Shown: positions 47,111 to 57,920 of the stretch, in pieces
Layout: each line of letters opens with the position of its first letter
Numbering within the stretch: position 1 is the first letter of the stretch
Assembly (NCBI RefSeq): GCF_002223055.1
Contig: NZ_NKFL01000007.1
Location: 1,116,001-1,180,000, forward strand
Direction: 5' to 3'
Source: Burkholderia sp. HI2500
Lineage (GTDB): Bacteria > Pseudomonadota > Gammaproteobacteria > Burkholderiales > Burkholderiaceae
Length of the DNA: 64,000 bases
Made by a program: the position numbers and the translations under genes
The notes under the pieces: generated by a model
The model's database searches: none
What the model saw: the letters and a program-made list of their open reading frames with translations, nothing else
What the model was told of the DNA's origin: nothing

Positions 47111-48166
47111 TCAGAATTTCTGCCGGAGGCCAAGGGCGAAGACGGTGCTGCTCATGCCGGGGGCGGATATGGGCGCGGAGCCGAACGACAGCGCTGACTG
47201 TCCGGTGTTTCTGAAGCCGCCGAGCCGTATGTACACACCGGTGAGTTTCGAAAACTGGTAGTCGTAGCCGAGCAGCGCACCGAGCGCATGGCTCGCCTGG
47301 CCGGCGATCGTGCGATACGCGAGGTCGGCGCGGATCGCGTGCGGGCCGCGCTGCCAGATCGCGCCGAGCGAATAGACCTGCGCGACGAGCGTGCCGGGCG
47401 CGGTGGGGCGCATCAGCGTGTACGCGAACGACGCGAGCGTCGGGCCGAACGCATACGACGCGCTGGCCATCACCGAGTCGGTGCGCGCACCGTCCGGAGC
47501 GCCGCCCGGCGTTGACGACGTGGCGGCCCACATCGCGTTGTACGCACCGCTCAGCATCACCGGGCCACGCGCGAAATTCGCGACGGCACCCGCGTTGCTG
47601 GCGATCGGGCTCGCGCCTGCCGCGTTGCGGAACGCGTAGAGCACGGTGACGTCGAGCCCGCCGTAGGTCGGCGTCTTGTAGCTGATCGCGTTTTCGATGC
47701 GCCCGGGCAGCGACGCGGCAGCGCGCCCGAGATCGCTGCCGATCAGCGCGGTGCTGGCGAACGGCGACAACTGGCCGACGAGATAGAACGGATCGGCCGC
47801 TTCCGGCACGATCGCCGGATACTGCTTGCCGAGCTTGATCGTCCCCCAGTCCGCGGAGCCGATCGCCACGTTGGCTTCGCGGTTGTAGAACGATGCCGCG
47901 CTTTGCGGGCGGCCGGACATCAGGTCGAAGCCGCTTTCGAGGCGGAAGCTCGCGCGCAGGCCGCCGCCGAGATCCTCGCTGCCGATGAAGCCGAAGCGCG
48001 ACGTCGATGCACCGCCGCTCATCAGGCCGACGCTCGTCTGGCTGCCGATGCGCGCGTATTGCAGGAAGCTGTCGAGCGCGCCGTAGATCTGTACGCTGGC
48101 GCGGGCCGGCGCGGCCCACATGCAGGTTGCCGCGCAGCACGCGGCCATCAGGGTTGAATTGCGCAC
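47111..48166 (-). CDS. Gram-negative outer-membrane porin
   Basis: This 351-residue general porin of the beta-proteobacterial Omp32/OpcP type has a signal peptide ending ARAS, then VQIYGALDSFLQYAR. Further features are GFIGSEDLGGGLRASFRLES, SFYNREANVAIGSADWGTIK and a terminal Phe (ALGLRQKF) as needed for outer-membrane assembly. I prefer the GTG at 48166 (VRNSTLMAACC), since the ATG at 48148 would shorten the signal peptide. It probably admits the substrate of the adjacent amidohydrolase. Confidence 0.88.
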   Translation of the reverse strand: MRNSTLMAACCAATCMWAAPARASVQIYGALDSFLQYARIGSQTSVGLMSGGASTSRFGFIGSEDLGGGLRASFRLESGFDLMSGRPQSAASFYNREANVAIGSADWGTIKLGKQYPAIVPEAADPFYLVGQLSPFASTALIGSDLGRAAASLPGRIENAISYKTPTYGGLDVTVLYAFRNAAGASPIASNAGAVANFARGPVMLSGAYNAMWAATSSTPGGAPDGARTDSVMASASYAFGPTLASFAYTLMRPTAPGTLVAQVYSLGAIWQRGPHAIRADLAYRTIAGQASHALGALLGYDYQFSKLTGVYIRLGGFRNTGQSALSFGSAPISAPGMSSTVFALGLRQKF

Positions 48167-48314
48167 GTTTGTCTCGTGATGTCGCGATCGTCGGCGCGCG
48201 AATCGCAGGCGTGAAGGGGCCCGCCCGCGCACGCGTCGACGTCGCGGATTCTGTTGTCTGATTGAGGGGGCGCGGCCGGGGTCCGGCGTCGCCGTGAATG
48301 AAGCGGTGCGCCGC

Positions 48315-49631
48315 TCAGCGGCCGTCGTGATGCGAATCGGCCGGGCGTTCGCGGAAGCGCCACAGCGCGATCATGCTGACGGCGCCGCACGCGAGCACGT
48401 ACCACGCGGGCGACATCGGGTCGCCGGTGCGATGCAGCAGCCACGTGACGTTGAACTGCGCGAAGCCGCCGAAGATCGTCACGCCGAAGCTGTAGATCGT
48501 CGCGAGCGCGGTGGCGCGCACGCGCGGCGGGAACGCCTCCATGATCAGCAGCAGGAATGCGGAACTGCCCGCAGTGGCGAAGGCCATCACGACAGTGACG
48601 ATCGCGACCATCAGCCCCGCCGACGGCGCGGCGATCAGCAGCCGGAAGGCGGGATACACGCACGCGAGCGACAGCAGCCACGTGACGGCGATCAGCGGCT
48701 TGCGGCGCGGCAGGCGATCGATGATCCACAGGCCCGACACGAGCGCGGCGACGATCATCGCCAGCCCCGACGCGCAGCCCGCCAGCAGCGACGTCGCCAT
48801 CGGCAGGTGAAGCGTGCGTACCGCATAGGCCGGCATGTAGAACACGAAGATGTAGAGCGTCGACGTGCCGCCGATGATCATCAGCGTGCCGAGCACGACG
48901 CGGCCGAGGTAGCGCGTGAACACTTCGCGCACCGCACTGCCGTCGGCGTCACGCGTCGACACATGCGTTTCGTCCAGATGCCGGCGGATGTAGAAGCCGA
49001 CCGGGCCGAGCAGCAGGCCGAGCAGGAACGGCACGCGCCAGCCCCAGCTTTCGAGCGCGTCCGCCGACAGCACGGCCGACAGCAGCGCACCGCTGAGCGC
49101 ACCGAGCAGCGCCGCGACGCCCTGGCTGATCATTTGCCAGCTCACCATGAAGCCGCGGCCGGACAGCGGGCCCGATTCCATCAGGAACGTGGTCGACGCA
49201 CCGATTTCACCGCCGGCCGACAGGCCCTGCAGCAGCCGGCCGATCACGACCAGCACCGGCGCGATGACGCCGATGCGTGCATAGGACGGCGTCAGCGCGA
49301 TCAGCGCGGTGCCCGCGATCATCAGCTGGATCGTCAGCGTCAGCGCCGCGCGCCGGCCCGCGCGATCGGCGTAGTTGCCGATCAGCACGCCACCGAGCGG
49401 GCGCATCACGAAGCCGACGCCGAACGTCGCCATCGCGAGCAGGAGCGGGCCGGCGCCCGAATCGACCGGAAAGAAGGTCTTGCCGATCAGCGCGGCGAAG
49501 TAGCTGAACACGGTGAAGTCGAACATCTCGAGCGCGTTGCCGGCCGAGGTGGCGATGATCGTCCGGGTCTGCGCCGAGCGGCGGCGCGGGGCTGGCGGCG
49601 CGTCGATGAGCGGCGTGGCGGCGTCTTGCAT
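48315..49631 (-). CDS. MFS transporter, MHS (metabolite:H+ symporter) family
   Basis: This 438-residue protein has twelve predicted membrane segments. Family marks are ALEMFDFTVFSYFAALIGKTFF, RPLGGVLIGNYADRAGRRAA and GRLLQGLSAGGEIGASTTFL. MHS proteins import organic acids or amino-acid-like compounds with protons. The start at ATG 49631 has GGAGA at a good distance; ATG 49646 is the alternative. It is the first gene of the MFS-porin-amidohydrolase series and diverges from a LysR gene. Confidence 0.9.
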   Translation of the reverse strand: MQDAATPLIDAPPAPRRRSAQTRTIIATSAGNALEMFDFTVFSYFAALIGKTFFPVDSGAGPLLLAMATFGVGFVMRPLGGVLIGNYADRAGRRAALTLTIQLMIAGTALIALTPSYARIGVIAPVLVVIGRLLQGLSAGGEIGASTTFLMESGPLSGRGFMVSWQMISQGVAALLGALSGALLSAVLSADALESWGWRVPFLLGLLLGPVGFYIRRHLDETHVSTRDADGSAVREVFTRYLGRVVLGTLMIIGGTSTLYIFVFYMPAYAVRTLHLPMATSLLAGCASGLAMIVAALVSGLWIIDRLPRRKPLIAVTWLLSLACVYPAFRLLIAAPSAGLMVAIVTVVMAFATAGSSAFLLLIMEAFPPRVRATALATIYSFGVTIFGGFAQFNVTWLLHRTGDPMSPAWYVLACGAVSMIALWRFRERPADSHHDGR

Positions 49632-49752
49632 CGGGGTTGTCTCCATGGGTATCGGTATCGTGAGCGCCGCATGGATCGTCAGGCATCCTGCGAGAGCTGG
49701 CCGCATGTTAAAACCGGGCAAAACATCGCGATACGCGCAAATTTTTATCCTG

Positions 49753-49767
49753 ATAACATTTGTTTAT
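49753..49767. promoter_or_regulatory. Possible LysR-type site in MFS/lysR divergent region
   Basis: ATAACATTTGTTTAT is an imperfect AT-rich inverted repeat between the divergent genes, 38 bp from the regulator's start. It is the only symmetric element there; ligand and role are guessed. Confidence 0.35.
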
Positions 49768-49805
49768 TCCCTGATGCCTTTCGTCTGCCCCGTTCCATTC
49801 GTCGC

Positions 49806-50753
49806 ATGAAACTCCACCAGCTCCGCGCGCTCGTGGCCGTTGCCCGCTCGGGCAGCATCCATGAAGCCGCGCGCACCCTGCACCTCACGCAACCGGCCGT
49901 CACGCGTTCGCTGCGCGATCTCGAGGACGAACTCGGGCTGATGCTGGTCGCACGCAGTTCGTCGGGCGTGACGCTGACCGATGCGGGGCGCGCGATGTTG
50001 CAGCGGGCCGAACTGGTCGTCAACGAGGTTGCGCGCACCGAGGAGGAAATGGCGCAGTTGCGCGAGAACCGGCAGGGCCGGCTCGCGATCGGGATGACAC
50101 CGCTGGCGGGCATCACGGTGCTGCCGGCTGCGTACAACCGCTTTCGCCGCGCGATGCCCGACGTCCAGCTCGAATTCGTCGAGGGCAGCCCGTCGCAGCT
50201 GGTCGAGCAGTTGAAGAACGGCGCGCTCGATTTCGCGCTCGGTGCGGGGGCGGATGCGCAGGACTTCACGTCCGTGCGCTGCGAGCACCTCGACACGTTT
50301 CCGATGTGGTTCGCGGTGAGCCGCAAGGGCAAGCTGGCCGGCGCGACTTCGCTGGCCGATCTGCAGGATGCGGAATGGCTGCATACGGGGCCATCCGCCG
50401 AATTCCGCGCGTTTCTCGCGGAGCTGTTCGCGCAGGCCGGCCTGCCGGTGCCGCGCCGCGTGACGCGCTGCGCGTCGCAGACGCTGTTCTACGCACTGGC
50501 CGTCAACAGCGACGTGGTGACGGCGTGGACGCAGCTCGCACTGCGCAGCGAAGATGCGTCCGATACGCTGAAGACGCTCGATCTCGTCGGGCAGCCGCCC
50601 GCGCGCAACCTCTATCTGTTGTTCCGCGACAGCGCGGTGCTCACGTCGTCGGCCGAGTACTTCGTCCGCTGCATCGATGAAGCCGTGCAGGCCGAGCGTG
50701 CGAATGCCGGCGGGAAGAAACGCGGCACGCGCTCGCGTGCGCCGCGTGCGTGA
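49806..50753 (+). CDS. LysR-family regulator (AbgR/TsaR-like)
   Basis: This 315-residue regulator starts MKLHQLRALVAVARSGSIHE, with the helix-turn-helix AARTLHLTQPAVTRSLRDLE. The N-terminal block resembles AbgR, the regulator of aminobenzoyl-glutamate genes, which fits the nearby AbgB-like enzyme. It diverges from the MFS transporter gene and probably controls the whole cluster. Confidence 0.9.
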   Translation: MKLHQLRALVAVARSGSIHEAARTLHLTQPAVTRSLRDLEDELGLMLVARSSSGVTLTDAGRAMLQRAELVVNEVARTEEEMAQLRENRQGRLAIGMTPLAGITVLPAAYNRFRRAMPDVQLEFVEGSPSQLVEQLKNGALDFALGAGADAQDFTSVRCEHLDTFPMWFAVSRKGKLAGATSLADLQDAEWLHTGPSAEFRAFLAELFAQAGLPVPRRVTRCASQTLFYALAVNSDVVTAWTQLALRSEDASDTLKTLDLVGQPPARNLYLLFRDSAVLTSSAEYFVRCIDEAVQAERANAGGKKRGTRSRAPRA

Positions 50754-50762
50754 GATGCCGGC

Positions 50763-51743
50763 CTACGGCGCGACGCGCGACAACGGCACCGCTTCGTCGC
50801 GCAGCTTCAGCACATCGCGGCCCGGCGCATCGCCGAACAGGCGCGCGTATTCGCGGCTGAACTGCGACGCGCTCACATAGCCGACACTGCGGCACGCCTG
50901 CCGCGCATCCATCGCCGACAGGCACATCAGGCGGCGTGCCTCCTGCAGCCGCAACACCTTCTGGCATTGCAACGGGCTCATCGACGTGACCGCACGGAAG
51001 TGGTAATGGAAGGTCGACGGGCTCATGTCCACCTGCCGCGCAAGCGATTCGACCGTCATCGGGTCGAGGTAGTGGTCGCGTATCCAGGCGACGGCGCGCG
51101 AGATGCGCTGCGTCGTCGAATCGGCCTGGCCGACCTGCGCGACGCGCGCACCCGACGGGCCCCGCAGCAGCCGGATGAGGATTTCGTCGACGATCAGCGG
51201 CGCGAGCAGGTCGATGTCGTCGGGGTGCGCGATCAATTGCATCAGGCGCACGACGGCGTCGACGATTTCAGGCGGCGTATCGTGCGTGTCGAGCGCGCTG
51301 TAGTCGGCGGCTTTCGGCAGCCCGTGCGGAAACACGCGCGGCGTGAGTGCCGCGATGCGGTCCGGGTCGAGATCGAGTTGCACGTAAAGGAACGGCTCGG
51401 CCGGGTTCGCGCGTATCACGCGGCCGGTGACGGGCAGGTCCGCTGTCGCGACCATCATCCGCGATTCGTCGGTCACGTAGGTGTCGTCGCCGACCCGCGT
51501 CGATTTCGCACCTTGCCCGACGATGCTCAGGCACGCGTGGTGCACGCCATGGTTCCAGGGCGGTGGCGACGCGGACGCACGCCCGATGCGCATGCCACGT
51601 ACCGGGAGCTCGAACGTGCCGTCGTGCGGTGCATAAGCGGCGATCAGCGCGGCGAGCCGGGCCGTGGGCGACCGCGCCGGCAACCGAGGGTCGTGATCGG
51701 GCGTGATGCGCTGAAGCGGCGGCGTTCGGGCGTCGATTTCCAT
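50763..51743 (-). CDS. AraC-family transcriptional regulator
   Basis: This 326-residue protein has an N-terminal AraC_N-type half (PWNHGVHHACLSIVGQGAKS) and a C-terminal DNA-binding half (MTVESLARQVDMSPSTFHYH; DARQACRSVGYVSASQFSRE). It resembles the regulator at 31768-32784 in layout. Target genes are not evident, and the next 0.6 kb upstream is non-coding. Confidence 0.88.
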   Translation of the reverse strand: MEIDARTPPLQRITPDHDPRLPARSPTARLAALIAAYAPHDGTFELPVRGMRIGRASASPPPWNHGVHHACLSIVGQGAKSTRVGDDTYVTDESRMMVATADLPVTGRVIRANPAEPFLYVQLDLDPDRIAALTPRVFPHGLPKAADYSALDTHDTPPEIVDAVVRLMQLIAHPDDIDLLAPLIVDEILIRLLRGPSGARVAQVGQADSTTQRISRAVAWIRDHYLDPMTVESLARQVDMSPSTFHYHFRAVTSMSPLQCQKVLRLQEARRLMCLSAMDARQACRSVGYVSASQFSREYARLFGDAPGRDVLKLRDEAVPLSRVAP

Positions 51744-52339
51744 GGTGCGTGAGTGGATGGCGGAGTGGTCAGTGCAAGGTGCGCGGCTGCGATTCCCTGT
51801 TGGTGTCCCGGCAGGGGTGCCGGCACGGCGGTCACATCGTACGGCGAGTCGCGTGCACGTGATTGCCTAAACCTGTGGGAAATTAGCCCGATCATCCGGA
51901 TCTGCATGGCGGGTGGCCGCATCGCTGGTCACTGCGCGGTGTGCAGCGCACAAATTCGGAAATTAAGGCAAAACAATCGCAGGATCGGGCAAGCCATTTT
52001 CCGGCCGTTTTCATACCATTGCACCTGCTGAAACAAACGTGATCCAGTGCATTCCGGCGATGCGGGTATGACCGTCGCATGGCCGGTGGATGCCGCCGGC
52101 ATTGCCGCAGCGAACCACTGGAAAAGACTCAGGACTGCTATTCGAATAGTCATGCATCGGGCCAGTCGAGGCCGGCTTGCGTCCGTTGCATTCCGGCTCG
52201 CGTCTGGCGCGAGCGTGCCGACCGACCCGGCGTGGCTGGCGTCGGTGCAGCCGCATTGGCCGGGCCGTTGCATGTCGGTCGCGATGCGGCGACGGAGGTG
52301 CGCGTCAAGGCAGTCGACCGCGCAGGGGAATCCGGACAA
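51744..52339. other. Intergenic region between araC and lysR genes
   Basis: No gene is supported in these 596 bp. The stretch around 51870-52010 is AT-richer and probably carries the divergent promoters. Confidence 0.5.
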
Positions 52340-53224
52340 ATGGACCAACTTCAATCGATTCGGGCATTCGTGACGGTGGCAAGGGAAGGCGGCTTTCGCC
52401 GGGCGGCGACCCGGCTGCGCGTGTCGACGGCGATGGCGAGCCGGCTGGTCGATGCGCTCGAGACGCGCCTTGGCGCACGCCTGCTTCAACGCAGCACCTG
52501 CCACCAGTCGCTGACGGAAATCGGCGAGCTGTACCTCGCGCGCGTCGAGCGGATTCTCGGTGCGATCGACGAGATCGACGGTCGTTTCGTCGCGATGGGC
52601 AGCAAGCCGGAAGGCGCGTTGCGCATTGCCGCGCCGGTCGCGTTCGGGCTCAGCCAGTTGAGCGCATTGCTCGATCGTTTCGTCAACCGGTTTCCGGACG
52701 TGCGGCCGACCGTCACGCTGACCGATGCCCATGTCGACCTGACATCCGAAGACATCGATGTCGCGTTTCTGACCGACGGCATGCCGGTGACAGGTGCGCA
52801 TGCGCTGCACACGCTGGCCGCCTACGAATCCGTGCGCGTCGCGGCGCCGACTTATGTCGACGCGCATGGCGGCGCGGTTGCGTCGGGCGACTGGCCGGAC
52901 ATCACGGCCGTGCGGCTCGATCTGCCGGCGACCGGCGATGACGATGCGGCCGCGTTTCGACCCGACACGGCGCCCGGCGGCAGTTTGGGTGTCGGCCATC
53001 TCGAGATGGCACGGCGACTGGCTGTGGCCGGCATGGGCGCCGCGGTGCTGCCCGCGTATCTCGTCGACGCGGATCTGGTGGCCGGCACGCTGGTGCGCGT
53101 CGCGCCGATTCGCCCGCTCGCGCCCGTCACGCTGAAGCTCGCGCATGCGCGCACCGCGCATCTGCCGGCCGCTGCACGGGCATTCATCGAATTCGCCGGC
53201 GCCGCGTTCCAGCCGGCGAGCTAG
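52340..53224 (+). CDS. LysR-family regulator upstream of RND efflux genes
   Basis: This 294-residue LysR regulator begins MDQLQSIRAFVTVAREGGFR, with the helix-turn-helix AATRLRVSTAMASRLVDALE. It reads in the same direction as the RND operon that begins 230 bp downstream and is the only regulator adjacent to it. Several Burkholderia RND pumps are controlled by LysR proteins, so control of this pump is plausible but unproven. Confidence 0.88.
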   Translation: MDQLQSIRAFVTVAREGGFRRAATRLRVSTAMASRLVDALETRLGARLLQRSTCHQSLTEIGELYLARVERILGAIDEIDGRFVAMGSKPEGALRIAAPVAFGLSQLSALLDRFVNRFPDVRPTVTLTDAHVDLTSEDIDVAFLTDGMPVTGAHALHTLAAYESVRVAAPTYVDAHGGAVASGDWPDITAVRLDLPATGDDDAAAFRPDTAPGGSLGVGHLEMARRLAVAGMGAAVLPAYLVDADLVAGTLVRVAPIRPLAPVTLKLAHARTAHLPAAARAFIEFAGAAFQPAS

Positions 53225-53454
53225 CGGCCCGGTTGATAGCCGCGGCTATGCCCGCCCGCCAGGGCAGCGGGCTCATGGTTTTTTTCCACGGAAGCAGTTC
53301 GACGAACGAACGCTCCGCAGGGCGCAACGCACGCCCGAAATACGTGACCTCATTCGCGGCAAACAGGAAGCGACAGCATTCCGGCCGCGCGTGCAGGTCA
53401 CGAGGAGATCTGGTGATTCCCATTGAAGGTCGTCTATTTGCGAGAGGTCGCTCC

Positions 53455-54711
53455 ATGCGCGTCGAACGGGTTCCATACCGCTTAATCACTGCTGCAACAG
53501 CTGCCGTTTTCCTGGCCGCGTGCGGAAAAAAAGAATCGGCACCGCCGCCGCAAACGCCGGAAGTCGGCGTCGTCACCGTCCAACCGCAGGCCGTGCCGGC
53601 GGTAACCGAACTGCCGGGCCGCACCAGCGCATTCCTCGTCGCGCAGGTCCGCGCGCGGGTCGACGGCATCGTGCTGCGTCGTGAATTCACCGAAGGCACC
53701 GACGTCAAGGCCGGCCAGCGTCTGTACAAGATCGACCCGGCGCCGTACGTCGCCGCGCTGAACAGCGCGAAGGCGACGCTCGCGCGGGCACAGGCGAACC
53801 TCGTCACGCAGAACGCGCTGGTCGCACGCTACAAGGTGCTGGTGGCCGCGAACGCGGTCAGCAAGCAGGACTACGACAACGCGGTGGCCACGCAGGGACA
53901 GGCCGCGGCGGACGTCGCGGCCGGCAAGGCGGCGGTCGATACCGCGCAGATCAACCTTGGCTATACCGATGTCGTCTCGCCGGTTTCAGGCCGAGTCGGT
54001 ATCTCGCAGGTGACGCCGGGCGCGTATGTGCAGGCGAGCCAGGCGACGCTGATGTCGACGGTGCAGCAGCTCGATCCGGTGTACGTCGACCTCACGCAGT
54101 CGAGCCTCGACGGGCTGAAGCTGCGCCAGGACGTGCAGAGCGGCAAGCTGAAAACGAGCGGCCCGGGCGCGGCGAAGGTGTCGCTGATCCTGGAAGACGG
54201 CAAGACCTATTCGGAAGCCGGCAAGCTGCAGTTCTCGGACGTGACGGTCGACCAGACCACCGGCTCGGTGACGATTCGCGCGATCTTCCCGAATCCGGGC
54301 CGCGTGCTGCTGCCGGGCATGTTCGTGCGCGCGCGGATCGAGGAAGGCGTGAACGAGAACGCGTTCCTGGTGCCGCAGATCGGCGTCACGCATGACCAGA
54401 AGGGCCAGGCGATCGCACTGGTCGTGAACGCGGCCAACAAGGTCGAGACACGTCCGTTGACGACGGCCGGCACGTACGGCCCGAACTGGATCGTCGAAGG
54501 CGGTCTGCAAGCGGGCGATCACGTGATCGTGCAGGGCGTCGACAAGGTGCGCCCGGGTGCGACCGTGAAGACCGTCGCGGCCCAGCTCGCACCGGCGCCG
54601 GACGCTGCGTCCGGCACACCGGCAAGCGCCGCGAATGTGTCCGGCGCCGCGCCGGCGAGCACCGTCGCCCATGCTGCCGCGGGTTCGACCGCTGCGTCGT
54701 CCGCGCAATAA
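53455..54711 (+). CDS. RND efflux periplasmic adaptor (MexA/AcrA-like lipoprotein)
   Basis: This 418-residue adaptor has a lipoprotein signal (lipobox LAAC) and PGRTSAFLVAQVRARVDGIV at the start of the lipoyl domain. An alpha-hairpin follows (about 100-165), then the second lipoyl half GYTDVVSPVSGRVGIS and the beta-barrel/proximal region up to about 380. The Ala/Ser-rich tail is low complexity. The start at 53455 has a GAGAGG site. It is the first gene of a three-gene RND operon. Confidence 0.93.
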   Translation: MRVERVPYRLITAATAAVFLAACGKKESAPPPQTPEVGVVTVQPQAVPAVTELPGRTSAFLVAQVRARVDGIVLRREFTEGTDVKAGQRLYKIDPAPYVAALNSAKATLARAQANLVTQNALVARYKVLVAANAVSKQDYDNAVATQGQAAADVAAGKAAVDTAQINLGYTDVVSPVSGRVGISQVTPGAYVQASQATLMSTVQQLDPVYVDLTQSSLDGLKLRQDVQSGKLKTSGPGAAKVSLILEDGKTYSEAGKLQFSDVTVDQTTGSVTIRAIFPNPGRVLLPGMFVRARIEEGVNENAFLVPQIGVTHDQKGQAIALVVNAANKVETRPLTTAGTYGPNWIVEGGLQAGDHVIVQGVDKVRPGATVKTVAAQLAPAPDAASGTPASAANVSGAAPASTVAHAAAGSTAASSAQ

Positions 54712-54726
54712 CAAGGAGTCCGTTTC

Positions 54727-57700
54727 ATGGCCAAGTTCTTTATCGATCGCCCGATCTTTGCGTGGGTGATCGCGATCGTGCTGATGCTGGCCGGCGTCGC
54801 ATCGATCTTCAAGATGCCGATCGCGCAGTATCCGACGATCGCACCGCCGACGATCCAGATCCAGGCGAACTATCCGGGCGCTTCCGCGAAGACGGTGGAA
54901 GACACGGTGACGCAGGTGATCGAGCAGCAGATGAGCGGTCTCGACAACTTCCTGTACATGTCGTCGACGAGCGATGACTCGGGCAACGCGACGATCACGC
55001 TGACCTTCTCGCCGGGCACGAATCCGGACGTCGCGCAGGTGCAGGTGCAGAACAAGCTGTCGCTCGCGACGCCGAACCTGCCGCAGGTCGTGCAGCAGCT
55101 CGGCATGCAGGTCACGAAGTCGAGCAGCAACTGGCTGATGTGGTTCGCGTTCAACTCCGACGACGGCAGCATGTCGAAGGAGGACCTGACGAACTACGTG
55201 GCGTCGCACGTGCTCGATCCGCTCAGCCGCGTGAACGGCGTCGGCCAGACGCTGCTGCTCGGTTCGCAGTTCTCGATGCGCATCTGGCTCGACCCGGTCA
55301 AGCTGACCAACTACAGCCTCACGCCGACCGACGTGTCGGCTGCGATCACGCAGCAGAACGTGCAGATCGCGGGCGGCCAGATCGGCGGCACGCCGGCGAA
55401 GCCGGGCACGATGCTGCAGGCGACGATCACCGAATCGACGCTGCTGCGCACGCCCGAGCAGTTCGGCAACATCCTGCTGAAGGTCAACCAGGACGGTTCG
55501 CAGGTGCGCCTGAAGGACGTCGGCCGCGCGGCGCTCGGCTCCGAGAACTACACGTTCGACACGAAGTACATGGGGCAGCCGACGGCCGGCCTCGGCATCC
55601 AGCTCGCGACTGGCGCGAACGCGCTGGCGACTGCCACCGCGCTGCGGGCCAAGGTCCAGGAGCTGTCGAAGTACTTCCCGCACGGTCTCGTCGTCCACTA
55701 TCCGTACGACACGACGCCGTTCGTGCGCCTGTCGATCGAGGAAGTGGTCAAGACGCTGCTCGAAGGTATCGTGCTCGTGTTCCTCGTGATGTACCTGTTC
55801 CTGCAGAACCTGCGGGCGACGATCATCCCGACGATCGCGGTGCCGGTCGTGCTGCTCGGCACGTTCGCGATCATGGGCGTCGCCGGCTTCTCGATCAACA
55901 CGCTGTCGATGTTCGGCCTCGTGCTTGCGATCGGCCTGCTGGTGGACGATGCGATCGTGGTGGTCGAGAACGTCGAGCGCGTGATGGCGGAGGAGGGCTT
56001 GTCACCGAAGGAGGCGACCCGCAAGGCAATGGGCCAGATCACCGGCGCACTCGTCGGCGTGGCGCTCGTGCTGTCGGCGGTGTTCGTGCCGGTGGCATTC
56101 TCCGGCGGGTCGGTCGGCGCGATCTATCGTCAGTTCTCGCTGACGATCGTGTCGGCGATGGTGCTGTCGGTACTCGTCGCGTTGATTCTGACGCCGGCAC
56201 TGTGTGCGACGATCCTCAAGCCGATCCCGCAAGGGCATCACGAAGAGAAGAAGGGCTTCTTCGGCTGGTTCAACCGGACGTTCGACCGCAGTCGCGATCG
56301 CTACACGAGCGGCGTGAACCACGTGATCCGGCGCTCGGGCCGCTGGCTCGTGATCTACCTGGCCGTGTTCATCGCGGTCGGCGTGATGTTCGTGCGCCTG
56401 CCGAAGTCGTTCCTGCCGGATGAAGACCAGGGCTACATGTTCATGATCGTGCAGACGCCGTCGGGCTCCACGCAGGAAACGACCGGCAAGACGCTCGACA
56501 ACATCAACACGTACCTGACCACCACCGAGAAGGATGTGGTCGACTCGGTGTTCACGGTCAACGGCTTCAGCTTTGCAGGCCGCGGCCAGAACGCCGGTCT
56601 CGTGTTCGTGAAGCTGAAACCGTACGAGCATCGCCAGCGTTCGAACCAGAAGGTGCAGGCGCTGATCGGCCGGACGTTCGCGCACTACGCGCAGTACAAG
56701 GACGCGATGGTGATCCCGTTCAACCCGCCGTCGATTCCCGAGCTCGGCACCGCTGCCGGCTTCGACTTCGAGCTGACGGACAACGCCGGTCTCGGCCACG
56801 AAGCGCTGATGGCCGCGCGCGGGCAGTTGCTCGGGATGGCCGCGAAGGATCCTGCGCTGGCACTCGTGCGCCCGAACGGCCTGAACGATACGCCGCAGTA
56901 CAAGGTCGACATCGACCGCGAGAAGGCGAATGCGCTCGGCGTGACGGCTGCCGCGATCGACCAGACGTTCTCGATCGCGTGGGCGTCGCAGTACGTGAAC
57001 AACTTCCTGGATACGGATGGCCGGATCAAGAAGGTGTACGTGCAGTCGGACGCGCCGTTCCGGATGACGCCGGAAGACATGAACATCTGGTACGTGCGCA
57101 ACAGCGCGGGCGGCATGGTGCCGTTCAGCGCGTTCGCGACCGGCCACTGGAGCTACGGTTCGCCGAAGCTCGAACGCTACAACGGCGTGTCGTCGATCGA
57201 GATCCAGGGGCAGGCCGCGCAAGGCAAGTCGACCGGGCAGGCGATGGCGGCGATGGAAGCGCTCGCGAGCAAGCTGCCGGAAGGTATCGGCTACTCCTGG
57301 ACGGGCCTGTCGTTCCAGGAAATCCAGTCCGGTTCGCAGGCGCCGATCCTGTACGCGATCTCGATCCTCGTCGTGTTCCTGTGTCTCGCGGCGCTGTATG
57401 AAAGCTGGTCGATTCCGTTCTCGGTGATCATGGTGGTGCCGCTCGGCGTGGTCGGCGCGCTGCTCGCGACGATGCTGCGCGGTCTCGAGAACGACGTGTT
57501 CTTCCAGGTCGGCCTGCTGACGACCGTGGGCCTGTCCGCGAAGAACGCGATCCTGATCGTCGAGTTCGCGCGCGAGTTGCAGGCCGGCGGAAACATGGGG
57601 CCGGTGCGCGCGGCGATCGAGGCGGCGCGCCTGCGGCTGCGTCCGATCCTGATGACGTCGCTCGCGTTCATGCTCGGCGTGCTGCCGCTTGCGATCAGCA

Positions 57701-57918
57701 ACGGCGCGGGCTCGGCGAGCCAGCACGCAATCGGTACGGGCGTGATCGGAGGGATGATCACGGCGACGTTCCTCGCGATCTTCATGATCCCGATGTTCTT
57801 CGTGCGGGTTCGCGCGATCTTCAGCGGCGAGACGGAAAACGTCGACGACGCATGGCGTCTCGTGCAGGGCGACCTGCAGCGCGGTCACGACGACGCACAC
57901 GATTCGAAGGGGCAGTAA
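54727..57918 (+). CDS. RND multidrug efflux transporter (AcrB/MexB-like, HAE1)
   Basis: This 1063-residue inner-membrane proton/drug antiporter has twelve membrane helices and two large periplasmic loops. It opens [20 protein letters not shown], the HAE1 signature. [20 protein letters not shown] in helix 4 carries the proton-relay Asp pair. Length and domain order are standard for AcrB. The AAG GAG ribosome site is 15 bp after the adaptor gene. It should export hydrophobic drugs; the exact spectrum is unknown. Confidence 0.95.
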   Translation: MAKFFIDRPIFAWVIAIVLMLAGVASIFKMPIAQYPTIAPPTIQIQANYPGASAKTVEDTVTQVIEQQMSGLDNFLYMSSTSDDSGNATITLTFSPGTNPDVAQVQVQNKLSLATPNLPQVVQQLGMQVTKSSSNWLMWFAFNSDDGSMSKEDLTNYVASHVLDPLSRVNGVGQTLLLGSQFSMRIWLDPVKLTNYSLTPTDVSAAITQQNVQIAGGQIGGTPAKPGTMLQATITESTLLRTPEQFGNILLKVNQDGSQVRLKDVGRAALGSENYTFDTKYMGQPTAGLGIQLATGANALATATALRAKVQELSKYFPHGLVVHYPYDTTPFVRLSIEEVVKTLLEGIVLVFLVMYLFLQNLRATIIPTIAVPVVLLGTFAIMGVAGFSINTLSMFGLVLAIGLLVDDAIVVVENVERVMAEEGLSPKEATRKAMGQITGALVGVALVLSAVFVPVAFSGGSVGAIYRQFSLTIVSAMVLSVLVALILTPALCATILKPIPQGHHEEKKGFFGWFNRTFDRSRDRYTSGVNHVIRRSGRWLVIYLAVFIAVGVMFVRLPKSFLPDEDQGYMFMIVQTPSGSTQETTGKTLDNINTYLTTTEKDVVDSVFTVNGFSFAGRGQNAGLVFVKLKPYEHRQRSNQKVQALIGRTFAHYAQYKDAMVIPFNPPSIPELGTAAGFDFELTDNAGLGHEALMAARGQLLGMAAKDPALALVRPNGLNDTPQYKVDIDREKANALGVTAAAIDQTFSIAWASQYVNNFLDTDGRIKKVYVQSDAPFRMTPEDMNIWYVRNSAGGMVPFSAFATGHWSYGSPKLERYNGVSSIEIQGQAAQGKSTGQAMAAMEALASKLPEGIGYSWTGLSFQEIQSGSQAPILYAISILVVFLCLAALYESWSIPFSVIMVVPLGVVGALLATMLRGLENDVFFQVGLLTTVGLSAKNAILIVEFARELQAGGNMGPVRAAIEAARLRLRPILMTSLAFMLGVLPLAISNGAGSASQHAIGTGVIGGMITATFLAIFMIPMFFVRVRAIFSGETENVDDAWRLVQGDLQRGHDDAHDSKGQ

Positions 57919-57920
57919 CG

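Noticed and set aside
48294..49721. Plus-strand frame running antisense through the MFS gene into lysR
   Set aside because: Only the part from 49806 matches a LysR protein. The upstream part is the antisense shadow of the transporter.
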